This document shows positions 1 to 8,993 of a stretch of 42,465 nt of DNA, piece by piece (the stretch's first letter is position 1; each line of letters begins with the position of its first letter). Source of the DNA: Candidatus Tabaqchalia intestinavium (GTDB taxonomy: Bacteria; Bacillota; Clostridia; Oscillospirales; CAJFTT01); NCBI GenBank assembly GCA_904420005.1, contig CAJFTT010000015.1:1-42465 (forward strand). Reading direction: 5' to 3'. Below the pieces are notes generated by a model. The model was not told the origin of the DNA, searched no databases, and worked only from the letters and a program-made list of their open reading frames with translations. The position numbers and the translations under genes are program-made.

Positions 1-1
1 G

Positions 2-208
2 GAAGCGACCGCGACGGAGGCGGGAAGCAAGCACGAGGAGTGCACGGTGTGCGGCTACCAGAAGGCGGCGGTTGAGATCCCGGCGACTGGTAACGAGGAA
101 GTTCCTTCCACCGGCGTGCAGAGCGTGCTGTGGGTTGCGCTGCTGGCGCTGGCTGGCGGTGCGCTGACGGTTCTGACGGCGAAAGCCCGTCGGTCGTCCG
201 CCCGGTAA
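2..208 (+). CDS. Sortase-anchored cell-surface protein, C-terminal fragment
   Basis: This is the last 68 residues of a protein that begins before the window. The tail has the sortase layout: a VPSTG pentapeptide (LPxTG-like) preceded by a second look-alike, IPATG, then a hydrophobic segment (VLWVALLALAGGALTVLTA) and a basic end (KARRSSAR). Upstream of the signal is a CxxC element in the context HEECTVCGYQ, a repeat type common near the C terminus of surface proteins in gut clostridia. The protein is inferred to be exported, cleaved between T and G of VPSTG, and linked to peptidoglycan. Nothing can be said about its ectodomain. A strong terminator follows 38 bp after the stop. Confidence 0.85.
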   Translation, partial: EATATEAGSKHEECTVCGYQKAAVEIPATGNEEVPSTGVQSVLWVALLALAGGALTVLTAKARRSSAR

Positions 209-246
209 CATCTGCGAAACACGGCGGAACGTCAAAATAATCCGAA

Positions 247-292
247 GCAGGAGGGCAAAAGGGTGGCAACCCTTTCAGCCCTCCTGCTTTTT
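247..292 (+). terminator. Intrinsic terminator of the surface-protein gene
   Basis: The arms gcaggagggc (247-256) and gccctcctgc (278-287) pair perfectly. An inner stem aaaggg/cccttt extends the hairpin, and a T5 tract follows directly. Confidence 0.9.
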
Positions 293-647
293 GCACGGCC
301 GAGGATCATCGGGCGAAGCGCGTCCGGCCCCATAGCACCCATAGGAGAGAAATCGCAGAAGCGCGGGCCCCTGGAGCCTGAAAGGATTCGGACAATCGCA
401 CGCCGCTGCGACGGCCTTGTCCCGCGCCTGGAGACAGCCTGGCTTCGTGCTGCTCGGCGGGTTATGCCCGGGGGTGACGTAGCAGGCGTACGGTCAGTGT
501 GCGGCTCTAGGACAGAACGAGAGGCCTGCGTCCCGGGGCCCACGGCGGCAAAATCCGCGGGAAAAGGACGACTTGCCGTGGGTGGGGAGGCAGACGCGCA
601 GGACAGAATCTGTGCAAAAAACGAGCGGCCGCGGGCGGTGCGACCTC
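293..647. other. Gene-free interval
   Basis: No open frame here has a credible ribosome binding site or a recognisable protein. The two overlapping frames of 149 and 103 codons have low-complexity, arginine-rich translations typical of GC-rich non-coding DNA. It lies between the surface-protein terminator and the end of an IS remnant. Confidence 0.6.
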
Positions 648-904
648 GAAAAGTTAGACAATATTTTGGACAAGGAAATGTTCAAGCAACTGAAAGGGCT
701 TGTTGTCTGTGAATCGCAGGAGGCAAGCCCTTTAGCTTTGTCTTGATACGTCGGCTATTGTAGTAGTCCAAATAGTCGATCGGTTCTTATTTTGAAGTGT
801 TCCATGGACTGGAATTTTTGCAGATAGAGTGATTCACTTTTGAGCAGACCAAAGAAATTCTCCATCACGGCATTGTTCAAGCAGTTTCCCTTGCGGCGCA
901 GCTC
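648..904 (-). pseudogene. IS3-family transposase (OrfB) remnant, truncated and frameshifted
   Basis: On the minus strand the sequence reads [20 protein letters not shown], the hallmark near the end of the DDE integrase domain of IS3/IS150-type OrfB, including the catalytic glutamate in VMENFF. A one-base shift after SMEHFK breaks the frame. The neighbouring frame resumes with [19 protein letters not shown] and stops at 682-684. The 5' part of the gene is missing upstream of about 904. The sequence gaaaagttagaca at 648-660 looks like the matching terminal inverted repeat. The element is therefore a dead 3' fragment and no left end was found. Confidence 0.85.
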
Positions 905-1131
905 TGGCCGTCGGTGTGAAAAACGCGCTTGCCGCTGGACGAAAGCGGGGAGTGCGTTTCTGCTCAGGAAGACCGCTGCGGATGCAGGAAAGCTGCACGT
1001 GCACAGGAGCGGGGCCTGCGCCCTCCCGCTTTTGTCCAGCGGCGGCAGCTGCCGCGGGCGGGGAGGAAGACGGGGCCGCTTGTATTGCCCCGGCGGCGTA
1101 TGGCCCGGCTTTACCCGGCACGCGCAAATAG

Positions 1132-1167
1132 AAAAGCGGCATGATTGACGTCAATCATGCCGCTTTT
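1132..1167. terminator. 36-bp perfect palindrome, bidirectional terminator
   Basis: The arms aaaagcggcatgattgac and gtcaatcatgccgctttt are exact reverse complements with no loop. A-tract and T-tract ends allow termination in both directions. It lies about 100 bp after the stop of the minus-strand lipoprotein gene and probably ends the dgt-dnaG-rpoD-ispDF transcript. Confidence 0.8.
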
Positions 1168-1270
1168 GCCGTCACGCCCGGCTTGCCAACTGCCCGCTTT
1201 GCATACGCCCGCTCTTCTCTCAATCTGCCTTGCGTGAAAAAGCAGACCGGCCGCGCTTCACCGTGCATCC

Positions 1271-1701
1271 TTATTCGCCAAACCAGATCTTCACCACCTG
1301 CGCGTCGCGCATCCGGATGGCAATGCAGCAGTCGCCTCCCAGCGTCAAAGGCTCCGGGGATCCAAACACGACCGTCCATATTTCTTCTTCGGGATCAAAA
1401 AAACACACCGCACTACAAAATGCTCCATGTCGCCACGAGCGGGAAGGTTGTTAAAATGGACTGCCGCCAGCGCAATGGCCGTTTCCTGATCGGGAACACA
1501 ATTCTCCGTGTAGACGGCACAGCCCTCTGCCGGGACGGTAAAATCCATCTCATAGTAGTCGATGGCATCGTGACGAATTTCCTCCTGCCCGCCGCTTTCA
1601 CATCCGAGCAAGCCCATAAGGCTCAATAGCAGAGCCGCCGCGGCCAGCCTTTTGACCTGAGAGAATCCCTTATGAAGCGGGGAGCCAAGCTGCACACCCA
1701 T
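1271..1701 (-). pseudogene. Small lipoprotein, frameshifted at a poly-T run
   Basis: The chosen start at 1701 has an AAGGAG site 8 bases upstream. The N terminus has a basic stretch, a hydrophobic core and a lipobox ending GLLGC, so the mature protein would be lipid-anchored. The body runs through DQETAIALAAVHFNNL. At a run of seven T (minus strand) near 1410 the frame is lost and the continuous frame ends early. Reading on one base over gives FDPEEEIWTVVF, then LGGDCCIAI and VVKIWFGE, ending at 1271-1273. This tail resembles small NTF2-fold (YbbC/YhhH-type) proteins. Eight T would restore the frame. It may be phase variation, a real mutation or a sequencing error. It follows ispDF by 47 bp, so it probably shares its transcript. 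Confidence 0.75.
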
Positions 1702-1748
1702 AAGAACGCTCCTTTCTTCAATGCCGCGGCCGCGGGGCAACACGCCAT

Positions 1749-2966
1749 CTACCGCGCGCGGTAAAGCAGGCAGACGGCGTGCGCCGCGATGCCTTCCTCC
1801 CGGCCGGTGAAGCCCAACCGTTCCTCCGTCGTGGCTTTGAGGTTGATCTGGTCCTCCTGCACGCCGAGCGCCTGCGCGATGCGCGCGCGCATCGCAGGCA
1901 AGTAGCCCGCGAGCTTCGGCCGCTGGGCCACGATCGTCACGTCGGCGTTGCCCAGCCGGAATCCTGCTTCGCGCACCAGCGCGCCCACGCGCGAAAGCAG
2001 CAGCGCGCTGTCCGCGCCGTCATATTCCTCCGCCGTGTCGGGAAACTGCCGGCCGATGTCCGGCAGGCCGGCGGCGCCCAGCAGCGCGTCCATCAGCGCA
2101 TGCAGCGCGACGTCCGCATCCGAATGCCCCAGCAGGCCGCGATCGTGCGGGATGGTCACGCCGCCGAGCACCAGCGGCCGTCCCGGCGCGAACCGGTGCA
2201 CGTCGTAGCCCTGCCCGACCCGCACAGCTGGCGGGTCGGCCTGCGCCTCCGCCGGCGCGTCCGCACGCCGGGCCAGAAGATTTTCCGCCACGGTCAAGTC
2301 CTCCCTGGTCGTGATTTTGAGATTGGCATAGCTGCCCTCGACCAGCGCCACCGGCCGGCCTGCGGCCTCGAGCAGCTGGCTGTCGTCGGTGAAATCCCGG
2401 CCGCTTTTCGCCGCGCGCTCCATCGCGTCGCGCAGCAGCGGGAGGGAAAACGCCTGCGGGGTCTGCGCGCTCCACAGCGCCTCCCGCGGCAGTGTCGCCG
2501 CGACGGCGTCTCCGTCCGCCTGCTTGATGGTGTCCTTGACGCGCACCGCCAGCACAGCCGCCCCGACGCGCACGGCGGCCTCCAGCGTGCGGCGGATGTC
2601 ATCCCCGCCGATCAGCGGGCGCGCGCCGTCATGGACGGCGACGTGCGTGATGCCTGCCGGCAGCGCGTCGAGCCCGCACCGCACCGACTGCATGCGCGTC
2701 TCGCCGCCGGGGACGATGGTGCGCGGCAGCGAGACGCCGCACTGCGCTGCGAGCGCTTCGACCGCCGCGGCGTCCTGCGCGCGGCAGACGATCACCAGGT
2801 GCTCGACGCAGCCGCAGCGGTCGAAAGCGGCGAGCGTATGCGCCAGGACAGGCCGCCCCGCGAGCGGAAGGAAGAGCTTACTGCCCGCCCCGCCCATACG
2901 GGTGGAATTGCCCGCCGCGACGATGACCGCGGCGCAGCGGACGCCCGGCAAACCGGATGGCTGCAT
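1749..2966 (-). CDS. ispDF: Bifunctional IspD/IspF, MEP isoprenoid pathway
   Basis: A 405-residue fusion. The N-terminal half (about 1-225) is IspD, which makes CDP-methylerythritol from CTP and MEP. Its nucleotide-binding motif VIVAAGNSTRMGG lies at about 14-26 and DGARPL at about 113-118. The C-terminal half (about 246-405) is IspF, which makes MEcPP. It shows the metal-binding DVHRF, the HSDADVALHALMDALLGA segment and the family tail KATTEERLGFTGREEG. A 20-residue Ala/Pro-rich linker joins the halves. The start at 2966 is chosen for GAGAGGAGGG 6 bases upstream; an in-frame extension upstream lacks a site. It lies 79 bp after rpoD on the same strand. Separate IspD and IspF are the rule in most Firmicutes, so the fusion is notable. 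IspE, the intervening enzyme, is not in the window. Confidence 0.96.
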   Translation of the reverse strand: MQPSGLPGVRCAAVIVAAGNSTRMGGAGSKLFLPLAGRPVLAHTLAAFDRCGCVEHLVIVCRAQDAAAVEALAAQCGVSLPRTIVPGGETRMQSVRCGLDALPAGITHVAVHDGARPLIGGDDIRRTLEAAVRVGAAVLAVRVKDTIKQADGDAVAATLPREALWSAQTPQAFSLPLLRDAMERAAKSGRDFTDDSQLLEAAGRPVALVEGSYANLKITTREDLTVAENLLARRADAPAEAQADPPAVRVGQGYDVHRFAPGRPLVLGGVTIPHDRGLLGHSDADVALHALMDALLGAAGLPDIGRQFPDTAEEYDGADSALLLSRVGALVREAGFRLGNADVTIVAQRPKLAGYLPAMRARIAQALGVQEDQINLKATTEERLGFTGREEGIAAHAVCLLYRAR

Positions 2967-3045
2967 GCGCGCCCTCCTCTCTATGGTTGCGATAAAGTTC
3001 CCGCAATGGGATAGGTCTGATGGATGCGCCAACGATGCGCCGTCC

Positions 3046-4161
<1,116 letters not shown>

Positions 4162-4247
4162 GTAGGATGCCCTCCATTTTTTCACGTTGCGTCCGGCGCT
4201 GTGGCCGTCCATGTCGCGCAGGTGCGGGATGCGCCGCGCGTTCCCAC

Positions 4248-6014
4248 TCATGGCCGGTTTTTGCGCTCGGCCAGATGCCCGATCTGGTTCTGCAGCTCCT
4301 CGAGGCTCATGGCCCGGGGATCTGCCTGGGACTCTTTGCTTTTTTCTTCCCGGATGACGGCGATGTATTCCTCCATCTCCGGCAGGTCCGCCGCGTGCCG
4401 CGCGGCGTCCAGCGTGAACTTGGTTATTTTCCCCATCTCTTCGGCTGAAAATGCGTCTCCCAGCATGGCCAGGTCAAACGTGCCGTAGGCCTTCACAGCC
4501 TCGAGAATGGCGACATACAGCCGGCGGTTGAAGGATGTCAGGAACTCCTCCGGCGCGATGCGCTTCTCGACCTCGTCCGCCAGCTCCGGCGCGGACAGCA
4601 GCGCGGCGAGCAGCGCCTCCTCCGCCGAAGCGGCGCGCAGGTGCAGGCGCTTTTCGGGATTGATCTTGTCGTTGAACCCCGCGATTTCCGTTTGCAGGCG
4701 CTGCATTTGCTTTTTCTCCCGGCGCCGGGCCTGCCGCTGCTTGTATTTCTCCGCGTCGGCGAGGATGGCGCTTTTCTGGATGCCCAGCTCCGTCGCCACC
4801 CGGTCGGCGTAGACCTCGCGCTCGGCCAGGCTGTCGATGCCCGCGAGCAGCCCCGTGAACGCGCCGAGGAAGGCGATGCGCCCATCTCCCGTCGTCAGAT
4901 CGTATTCGCTGCGCAGCCGGTCGATGCGGTATTCCACCTGGCTGCCCGACTGCTCGAGCAGGAGCTTGAATTTGTCCGCGCCGTTTTCCCGGATGAATTC
5001 GTCCGGATCCTTCGCGCCGGGGATCTTGAGCACGCGGACCTTGACGTCGAGCTCCTTGAGCATCTCGATGGCGCGCATCGTGGCTTTCTGCCCTGCGCCG
5101 TCCGCGTCGTAGGCGATGATGATCTCCCCGGCGTAGCGGCTCATGACGCGCGTCTGCTCCTCCGTCAGGGCGGTGCCGAGCGTCGCGACGGCGTTTTGGA
5201 ACCCGGCCTGATGCATGGCGATGACGTCCATATAGCCCTCCGCGAGGATGAGCCGGCCGTCGTGGTGATTCTTCGCGATGTTGAGCGCGAACAGGCCGCG
5301 GCTTTTCTTGAACACCAGCGTGTCGGAGCTGTTGAGATATTTCGGCCCGCCGTCCTCTTCGCGCATTTTGCGCCCGCCGAAGGCGATGACGTTGCCGCGC
5401 ACGTCGATGATGGGAAAAATGACCCGCCCGCGGAACTGGTCGTAAAAATGCCCGGATTTGGATTTTTTCATGCCGGCCAGCGCCATTTCCTCCTCCGTGA
5501 AGCCCTTCTCCCGCAGGTACCGGGGCAGGGAGAACCCGTCGTTGAGCGCGAAACCGAGCCCGAAGCGACGAATGGTCTCAGCCGACAGCCGCCGCCGCCG
5601 CAGATAATCGAGCGCCTCGCGCCCCGCGTCGGAGGCGAGGTTGGAGAAATACAGCCGCGCCGTCTCGCGGTTGAGCTCCAGCACACGCTGGCGCAGGCGG
5701 GCGTTCTCGCGGTCCCCCTCGTCCTCCGGCATATCCATGCCGGCCATCTGCGCGAGGAACCGCACCGCCTCGATGTAATCGAGATTCTCAATGCGGCGGA
5801 TGAAGGTGATGACGTCGCCGCCCGCCCCGCAGCCGAAGCAATAGAAGCTGTCGGTGTCCTCATAGACGGTAAAGGACGGCGTTTTCTCATTGTGGAAGGG
5901 ACACAGCCCCTTCTGCGTGCGTCCGGCGCGCTTGAGATTGACATATCGCCCGATCACGTCGGGCGCGCGGCAGCGATACCGCAGCTCCTGCAGGAAACTT
6001 TCGCTGATACGCAT
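4248..6014 (-). CDS. dnaG: DNA primase DnaG
   Basis: A 588-residue primase that lays RNA primers at the replication fork. The N-terminal CHC2 zinc ribbon is visible ([20 protein letters not shown], then [10 protein letters not shown]). The catalytic core follows, with the RNA-polymerase segment ([22 protein letters not shown]) and the TOPRIM motif [11 protein letters not shown] plus a downstream YDADGAGQ. The C-terminal part (about 470-588) matches a helicase-binding domain. The start at 6014 is supported by AAAGGGGGA just upstream; an in-frame extension of 73 codons has no such site and would run into the neighbouring gene. It lies between the GH25 gene (37 bp upstream) and rpoD. Confidence 0.98.
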   Translation of the reverse strand: MRISESFLQELRYRCRAPDVIGRYVNLKRAGRTQKGLCPFHNEKTPSFTVYEDTDSFYCFGCGAGGDVITFIRRIENLDYIEAVRFLAQMAGMDMPEDEGDRENARLRQRVLELNRETARLYFSNLASDAGREALDYLRRRRLSAETIRRFGLGFALNDGFSLPRYLREKGFTEEEMALAGMKKSKSGHFYDQFRGRVIFPIIDVRGNVIAFGGRKMREEDGGPKYLNSSDTLVFKKSRGLFALNIAKNHHDGRLILAEGYMDVIAMHQAGFQNAVATLGTALTEEQTRVMSRYAGEIIIAYDADGAGQKATMRAIEMLKELDVKVRVLKIPGAKDPDEFIRENGADKFKLLLEQSGSQVEYRIDRLRSEYDLTTGDGRIAFLGAFTGLLAGIDSLAEREVYADRVATELGIQKSAILADAEKYKQRQARRREKKQMQRLQTEIAGFNDKINPEKRLHLRAASAEEALLAALLSAPELADEVEKRIAPEEFLTSFNRRLYVAILEAVKAYGTFDLAMLGDAFSAEEMGKITKFTLDAARHAADLPEMEEYIAVIREEKSKESQADPRAMSLEELQNQIGHLAERKNRP

Positions 6015-6051
6015 GGCTTGTCCCCCTTTCTGCGCCGCGGCCGGCCGCCGG

Positions 6052-6795
6052 TCATGCTGCCGCGCCGTAACGCTCGAATTCTTCCCGCGTCCCGCAGAAG
6101 ACGTTGAGGTCGATGAACCGTTCCTCTCCTTCGTAGCCCTCCAGCCGGGCGCGGTTGGTATATTGCCAGAATGTCCACGCCCGCCCATCGGAAAGCGAGG
6201 GCCGCGTGAAAACGTTGCGGATCCAGATGTCATAGTCGGCGAAGTCTCCCGCGAGGAACAGAGCGTAGGACTCCTCCGTGGCGTACAGAATCGGTTTCTG
6301 CCCGTAATGGGCCTCCAGCGCGTCGAGCATCGCCGTCAGCTCGCGCGCGACGTCGGCGCGCGCCGGCGGGTTCTCGGCCTTGTCGCCGTAAAACTCCACG
6401 TCGACGACGGGCGGCAGGGCATCGGCCTCTTTGGGCACCGTCGCGCAGAAATTCTCCGCCTGCGTCGCGCCGGGGCTGTCAAAGCTGAAAAAGTGGTAGG
6501 CCCCCGCGCGCAGGCCGCTCGCCCGCGCGCCCGCCCAGTTGGTCGCGAACCGGCTGTCCTGATAGCCGCTGCCTTCCGTCGCCTTGATGAAGGCGAAATC
6601 GATCTGCTGCGAGGCGAGCACCGGCCAGTCGATCTCGCCCTGATAATGCGAAACATCGACGCCCCGCACAGGATAGCGGCTGCGGGAAGGATGGTTGAGG
6701 AGCAGGACGCCGTGATAGACGCACAGCGCCAGCCCGCCGCCGAGCACAGCCAGCGCGGCCGCGCAGCACAGCGCGATCTTGATGCCTTTTTTCAT
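6052..6795 (-). CDS. Membrane-anchored GH25 muramidase (lysozyme family)
   Basis: 247 residues. An N-terminal hydrophobic segment (about 5-28) after MKKG indicates export with a membrane anchor or signal peptide. The GH25 barrel follows: RGVDVSHYQGEIDW, FAFIKATEGSGY, the catalytic acidic pair in VVDVEFYGD, then ILYATEESY and the WTFWQYT motif near the end. The family cleaves the MurNAc-GlcNAc bond of peptidoglycan. All expected acidic residues are present. The start at 6795 has AAGGAGGAG 7 bases upstream. It sits between dgt and dnaG on the same strand, an unusual place for a wall hydrolase. It is probably co-transcribed with dnaG because only 37 bp separate them. Confidence 0.93.
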   Translation of the reverse strand: MKKGIKIALCCAAALAVLGGGLALCVYHGVLLLNHPSRSRYPVRGVDVSHYQGEIDWPVLASQQIDFAFIKATEGSGYQDSRFATNWAGARASGLRAGAYHFFSFDSPGATQAENFCATVPKEADALPPVVDVEFYGDKAENPPARADVARELTAMLDALEAHYGQKPILYATEESYALFLAGDFADYDIWIRNVFTRPSLSDGRAWTFWQYTNRARLEGYEGEERFIDLNVFCGTREEFERYGAAA

Positions 6796-6944
6796 GCAGG
6801 ACTCCTCCTTCACAGGATGGATGGATGCCGGGCGCTGCGGCCCGCCTTTTGGGGGATGGCTTTTACGCCGGCTGTTGGGTCGGACGCCGTGTGCGCAAAA
6901 GGCGCACGAGGGCCGCCCGGCGCGGAACACGCGCTGGAGCCGCG

Positions 6945-7943
6945 TTACAGCTGCCAGCTTTTCGGGACGTAGGCGTCGAGGAAAAACTGCACCGCAAAGC
7001 GGTCGGTCATGCCGGCGATGTAATCGCAGATGGCGCGCTCGGCGCCCTCCTGCTGCTGGATGCAGCGGTATTCCTCCGGCAGCTTTTCCGGGTGCCGGCG
7101 AAGGTAATCGAAAATGCCGCCGATGATGTCGTTGGATTTTTTCTCCTCATTTTTGGCGACGGGATTGCGGTACACCGCCTGGAACATGAAATCATACAGC
7201 CGGTCGAACGCCGCTTCCACCGCCGGGTCCATCGCCAGCGCGCCGTCCCGGCTGTGCTCGACGACGGAGGTGATGAGCGTGTGAATGCGCTGGGAATGCC
7301 GCATGCCCAGCACGCCGGTGATGTCCTGCGGGATCTCCTCGACCGTGAGGATACCGGCGCGGATGGCGTCGTCGATGTCATGGTTGAGATAGGCGATGCG
7401 GTCGGCCAGGCGAACGATGCGCCCCTCCGGCGTGAAAGCTTGCTCCCCCGTCGTGTGCCGCTCGATGCCGTTGAGCGTCTCATAAGTGAGATTGAGCCCG
7501 CGCCCGTCTTTCTCCAGCTTCTCCGCCACGCGCACCGACTGTTCGTAATGCTTGAACGGCAGGCCGGAGATCTCGCTGAGCGCCCGCTCGCCCGCATGGC
7601 CGAACGGCGTATGCCCCAGGTCGTGCCCCAGCGCGACGGCCTCCGTCAGATCCTCGTTGAGCCGCAGGGCGCGCGCGATGGTGCGCGCGATCTGGGAAAC
7701 CTCCAGCGTATGTGTCAGGCGCGTGCGGTAATGATCGCCCTCCGGGGCGAGGAACACCTGCGTTTTGTGCTTGAGACGGCGGAAAGCCTTGCAGTGCAGG
7801 ATGCGGTCGCGGTCCCGCTGGAAACAGGTGCGCAGCGGACAGGGTTCCTCCTCCCGCGCGCGGCCGCGGCTGCGGCTGGCCTGCGTGGCGGCGGGGCAGA
7901 GCGTCAGCGCTTCCAGCCGCTCGGTCTCTTCCCGGACTGTCAT
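6945..7943 (-). CDS. dgt: Deoxyguanosinetriphosphate triphosphohydrolase-like protein
   Basis: A 332-residue HD-domain enzyme of the dGTPase type, which hydrolyses dNTPs to nucleosides and triphosphate and so tunes dNTP pools. Family signatures are HCKAFRRLKHKTQVF, the first metal histidine in TRLTHTLEVSQIAR, the HD pair in GHDLGHTPFGHAGE, and a distal aspartate in VRLADRIAYLNHDIDDA. The length fits the short bacterial type. The start at 7943 has AAAGGAGG 9 bases upstream. In Clostridia this gene commonly precedes dnaG and rpoD; here a GH25 gene lies between. Its exact nucleotide preference cannot be read from the sequence. Confidence 0.93.
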   Translation of the reverse strand: MTVREETERLEALTLCPAATQASRSRGRAREEEPCPLRTCFQRDRDRILHCKAFRRLKHKTQVFLAPEGDHYRTRLTHTLEVSQIARTIARALRLNEDLTEAVALGHDLGHTPFGHAGERALSEISGLPFKHYEQSVRVAEKLEKDGRGLNLTYETLNGIERHTTGEQAFTPEGRIVRLADRIAYLNHDIDDAIRAGILTVEEIPQDITGVLGMRHSQRIHTLITSVVEHSRDGALAMDPAVEAAFDRLYDFMFQAVYRNPVAKNEEKKSNDIIGGIFDYLRRHPEKLPEEYRCIQQQEGAERAICDYIAGMTDRFAVQFFLDAYVPKSWQL

Positions 7944-8031
7944 GGCGATCGCCTCCTTTGCGGGACGGAAAATGCAGAAAACGACAAGCCGGCCGGTTCG
8001 GCCTTGCCGATGGGAACAAAGTTCTTATACG

Positions 8032-8060
8032 TTTATACGCGCATATAGGCAAAAAAACCT
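8032..8060 (-). promoter_or_regulatory. Possible promoter region of dgt
   Basis: An AT-rich patch about 90 bp upstream of dgt carries TATAAA (8032-8037, minus strand). A TTTTTTGCC stretch lies further upstream in the -35 region. The -35 match is poor, so this is only a candidate. Confidence 0.3.
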
Positions 8061-8093
8061 TTTTTTCAGATGTAAATCTTTTGTGAATAGAGC

Positions 8094-8125
8094 GTCCCGC
8101 CGGATGCGCGAGGCTCCGGCGGGAC
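8094..8125 (-). terminator. Hairpin downstream of the DUF2461 gene
   Basis: The arms gtcccgccgga (8094-8104) and tccggcgggac (8115-8125) pair perfectly with a 10-base loop, 22 bp after the stop of the minus-strand gene. There is no immediate T tract, so its role as a terminator is only probable. Confidence 0.5.
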
Positions 8126-8147
8126 AGCGGGACGCTTGGGCGGGCGA

Positions 8148-8849
8148 TCAGCGCAGCGGATCGGACGCTTCTTCCAGCCGCGCCACATCCTCTGCCCGGC
8201 GGAAAAAGCGGTACACCGGCGCGAGCTGGGCGAAGCCGTCAGCTACCGCCTGCGTGATTCGGTCGGAGAAAAGCAGCGGATAGTCCGCGCTGTCGCAGTT
8301 GAAAGAAAGGCTGCGGCGGTCGAGCCATTCGCGCAGCGCTTCAGGCTGGTCGGGATACCGCGTACGCTTGTACCGCTCGCCCTCCAGCGCGAACTGCGGC
8401 GCGGCGCGCATGGCGGCCTGCGCGTCGAGGAACGCCCGGTCGCCCGCAAGGATCAGCGCGCGGATGGCGCGCACGACGGGCGGTGGCGTCTGGTAGTAGC
8501 CGCAGCCATAGGAAAACCCGGCGGGCGAAATCTCGAAATACAGTCCCATCGTGCTGCCGTGCTCCTTTTTCTCCCGGGCAAAAACGCACCACATATGGTC
8601 ACGGAAAATGGACTTGTCGCGGGAGAAGCGCGTGTCGCGGAAGATGCGCGAGATGCATTTGCCGATTTTCGGCTCGGTGATCAGCAGCGGGTCGATCGCG
8701 ACGGCCGCGGGGGCCAGCGCGACACAGAGGTCCTGCATCGGGCGTTTGACCAGCCGCTCGTAGTCGGCGCGGTGCGCTTCGAACCAGGCGCGGCTGTCGT
8801 GCAGACGGTTTTCCAGCAGGAAATCAAGGGTTTCTTTTGTGATGGGCAT
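8148..8849 (-). CDS. DUF2461 (TIGR02453-type) family protein
   Basis: 233 residues and no signal peptide. It matches DUF2461 by its opening (TLDFLLENRLHDSRAWFEAHRADYE), the central RIFRDTRFSRDKSIFRDHMW segment and the GLYFEISPAGFSYGCGYY block. The biochemical function of the family is unknown. The start at 8849 is preferred because GGAGG lies 9 bases upstream; a TTG six codons earlier would overlap that site. It lies 144 bp after the ROK gene on the same strand and could be read from the same promoter. No functional link to ROK is evident. Confidence 0.85.
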   Translation of the reverse strand: MPITKETLDFLLENRLHDSRAWFEAHRADYERLVKRPMQDLCVALAPAAVAIDPLLITEPKIGKCISRIFRDTRFSRDKSIFRDHMWCVFAREKKEHGSTMGLYFEISPAGFSYGCGYYQTPPPVVRAIRALILAGDRAFLDAQAAMRAAPQFALEGERYKRTRYPDQPEALREWLDRRSLSFNCDSADYPLLFSDRITQAVADGFAQLAPVYRFFRRAEDVARLEEASDPLR

Positions 8850-8993
8850 ACGGAATCTTTCCTCCAATCGGCAGATGAAACCAGCCGTGCGCCAATGCAG
8901 CAGGCGACACGGCCGGAAAAGCGAAGTCGTTGCGGTGGGACGGCGGGAGCGGCCGCGGCGGCTCTCCGCCGCGCGTCGGCCCGCGGGCAGGCG

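Noticed and set aside
1132-1167. The 36-bp palindrome as a regulator binding site (TGACGTCA centre)
   Set aside because: Its A- and T-tract ends and its place after an operon fit a bidirectional terminator better. No target promoter lies beside it.
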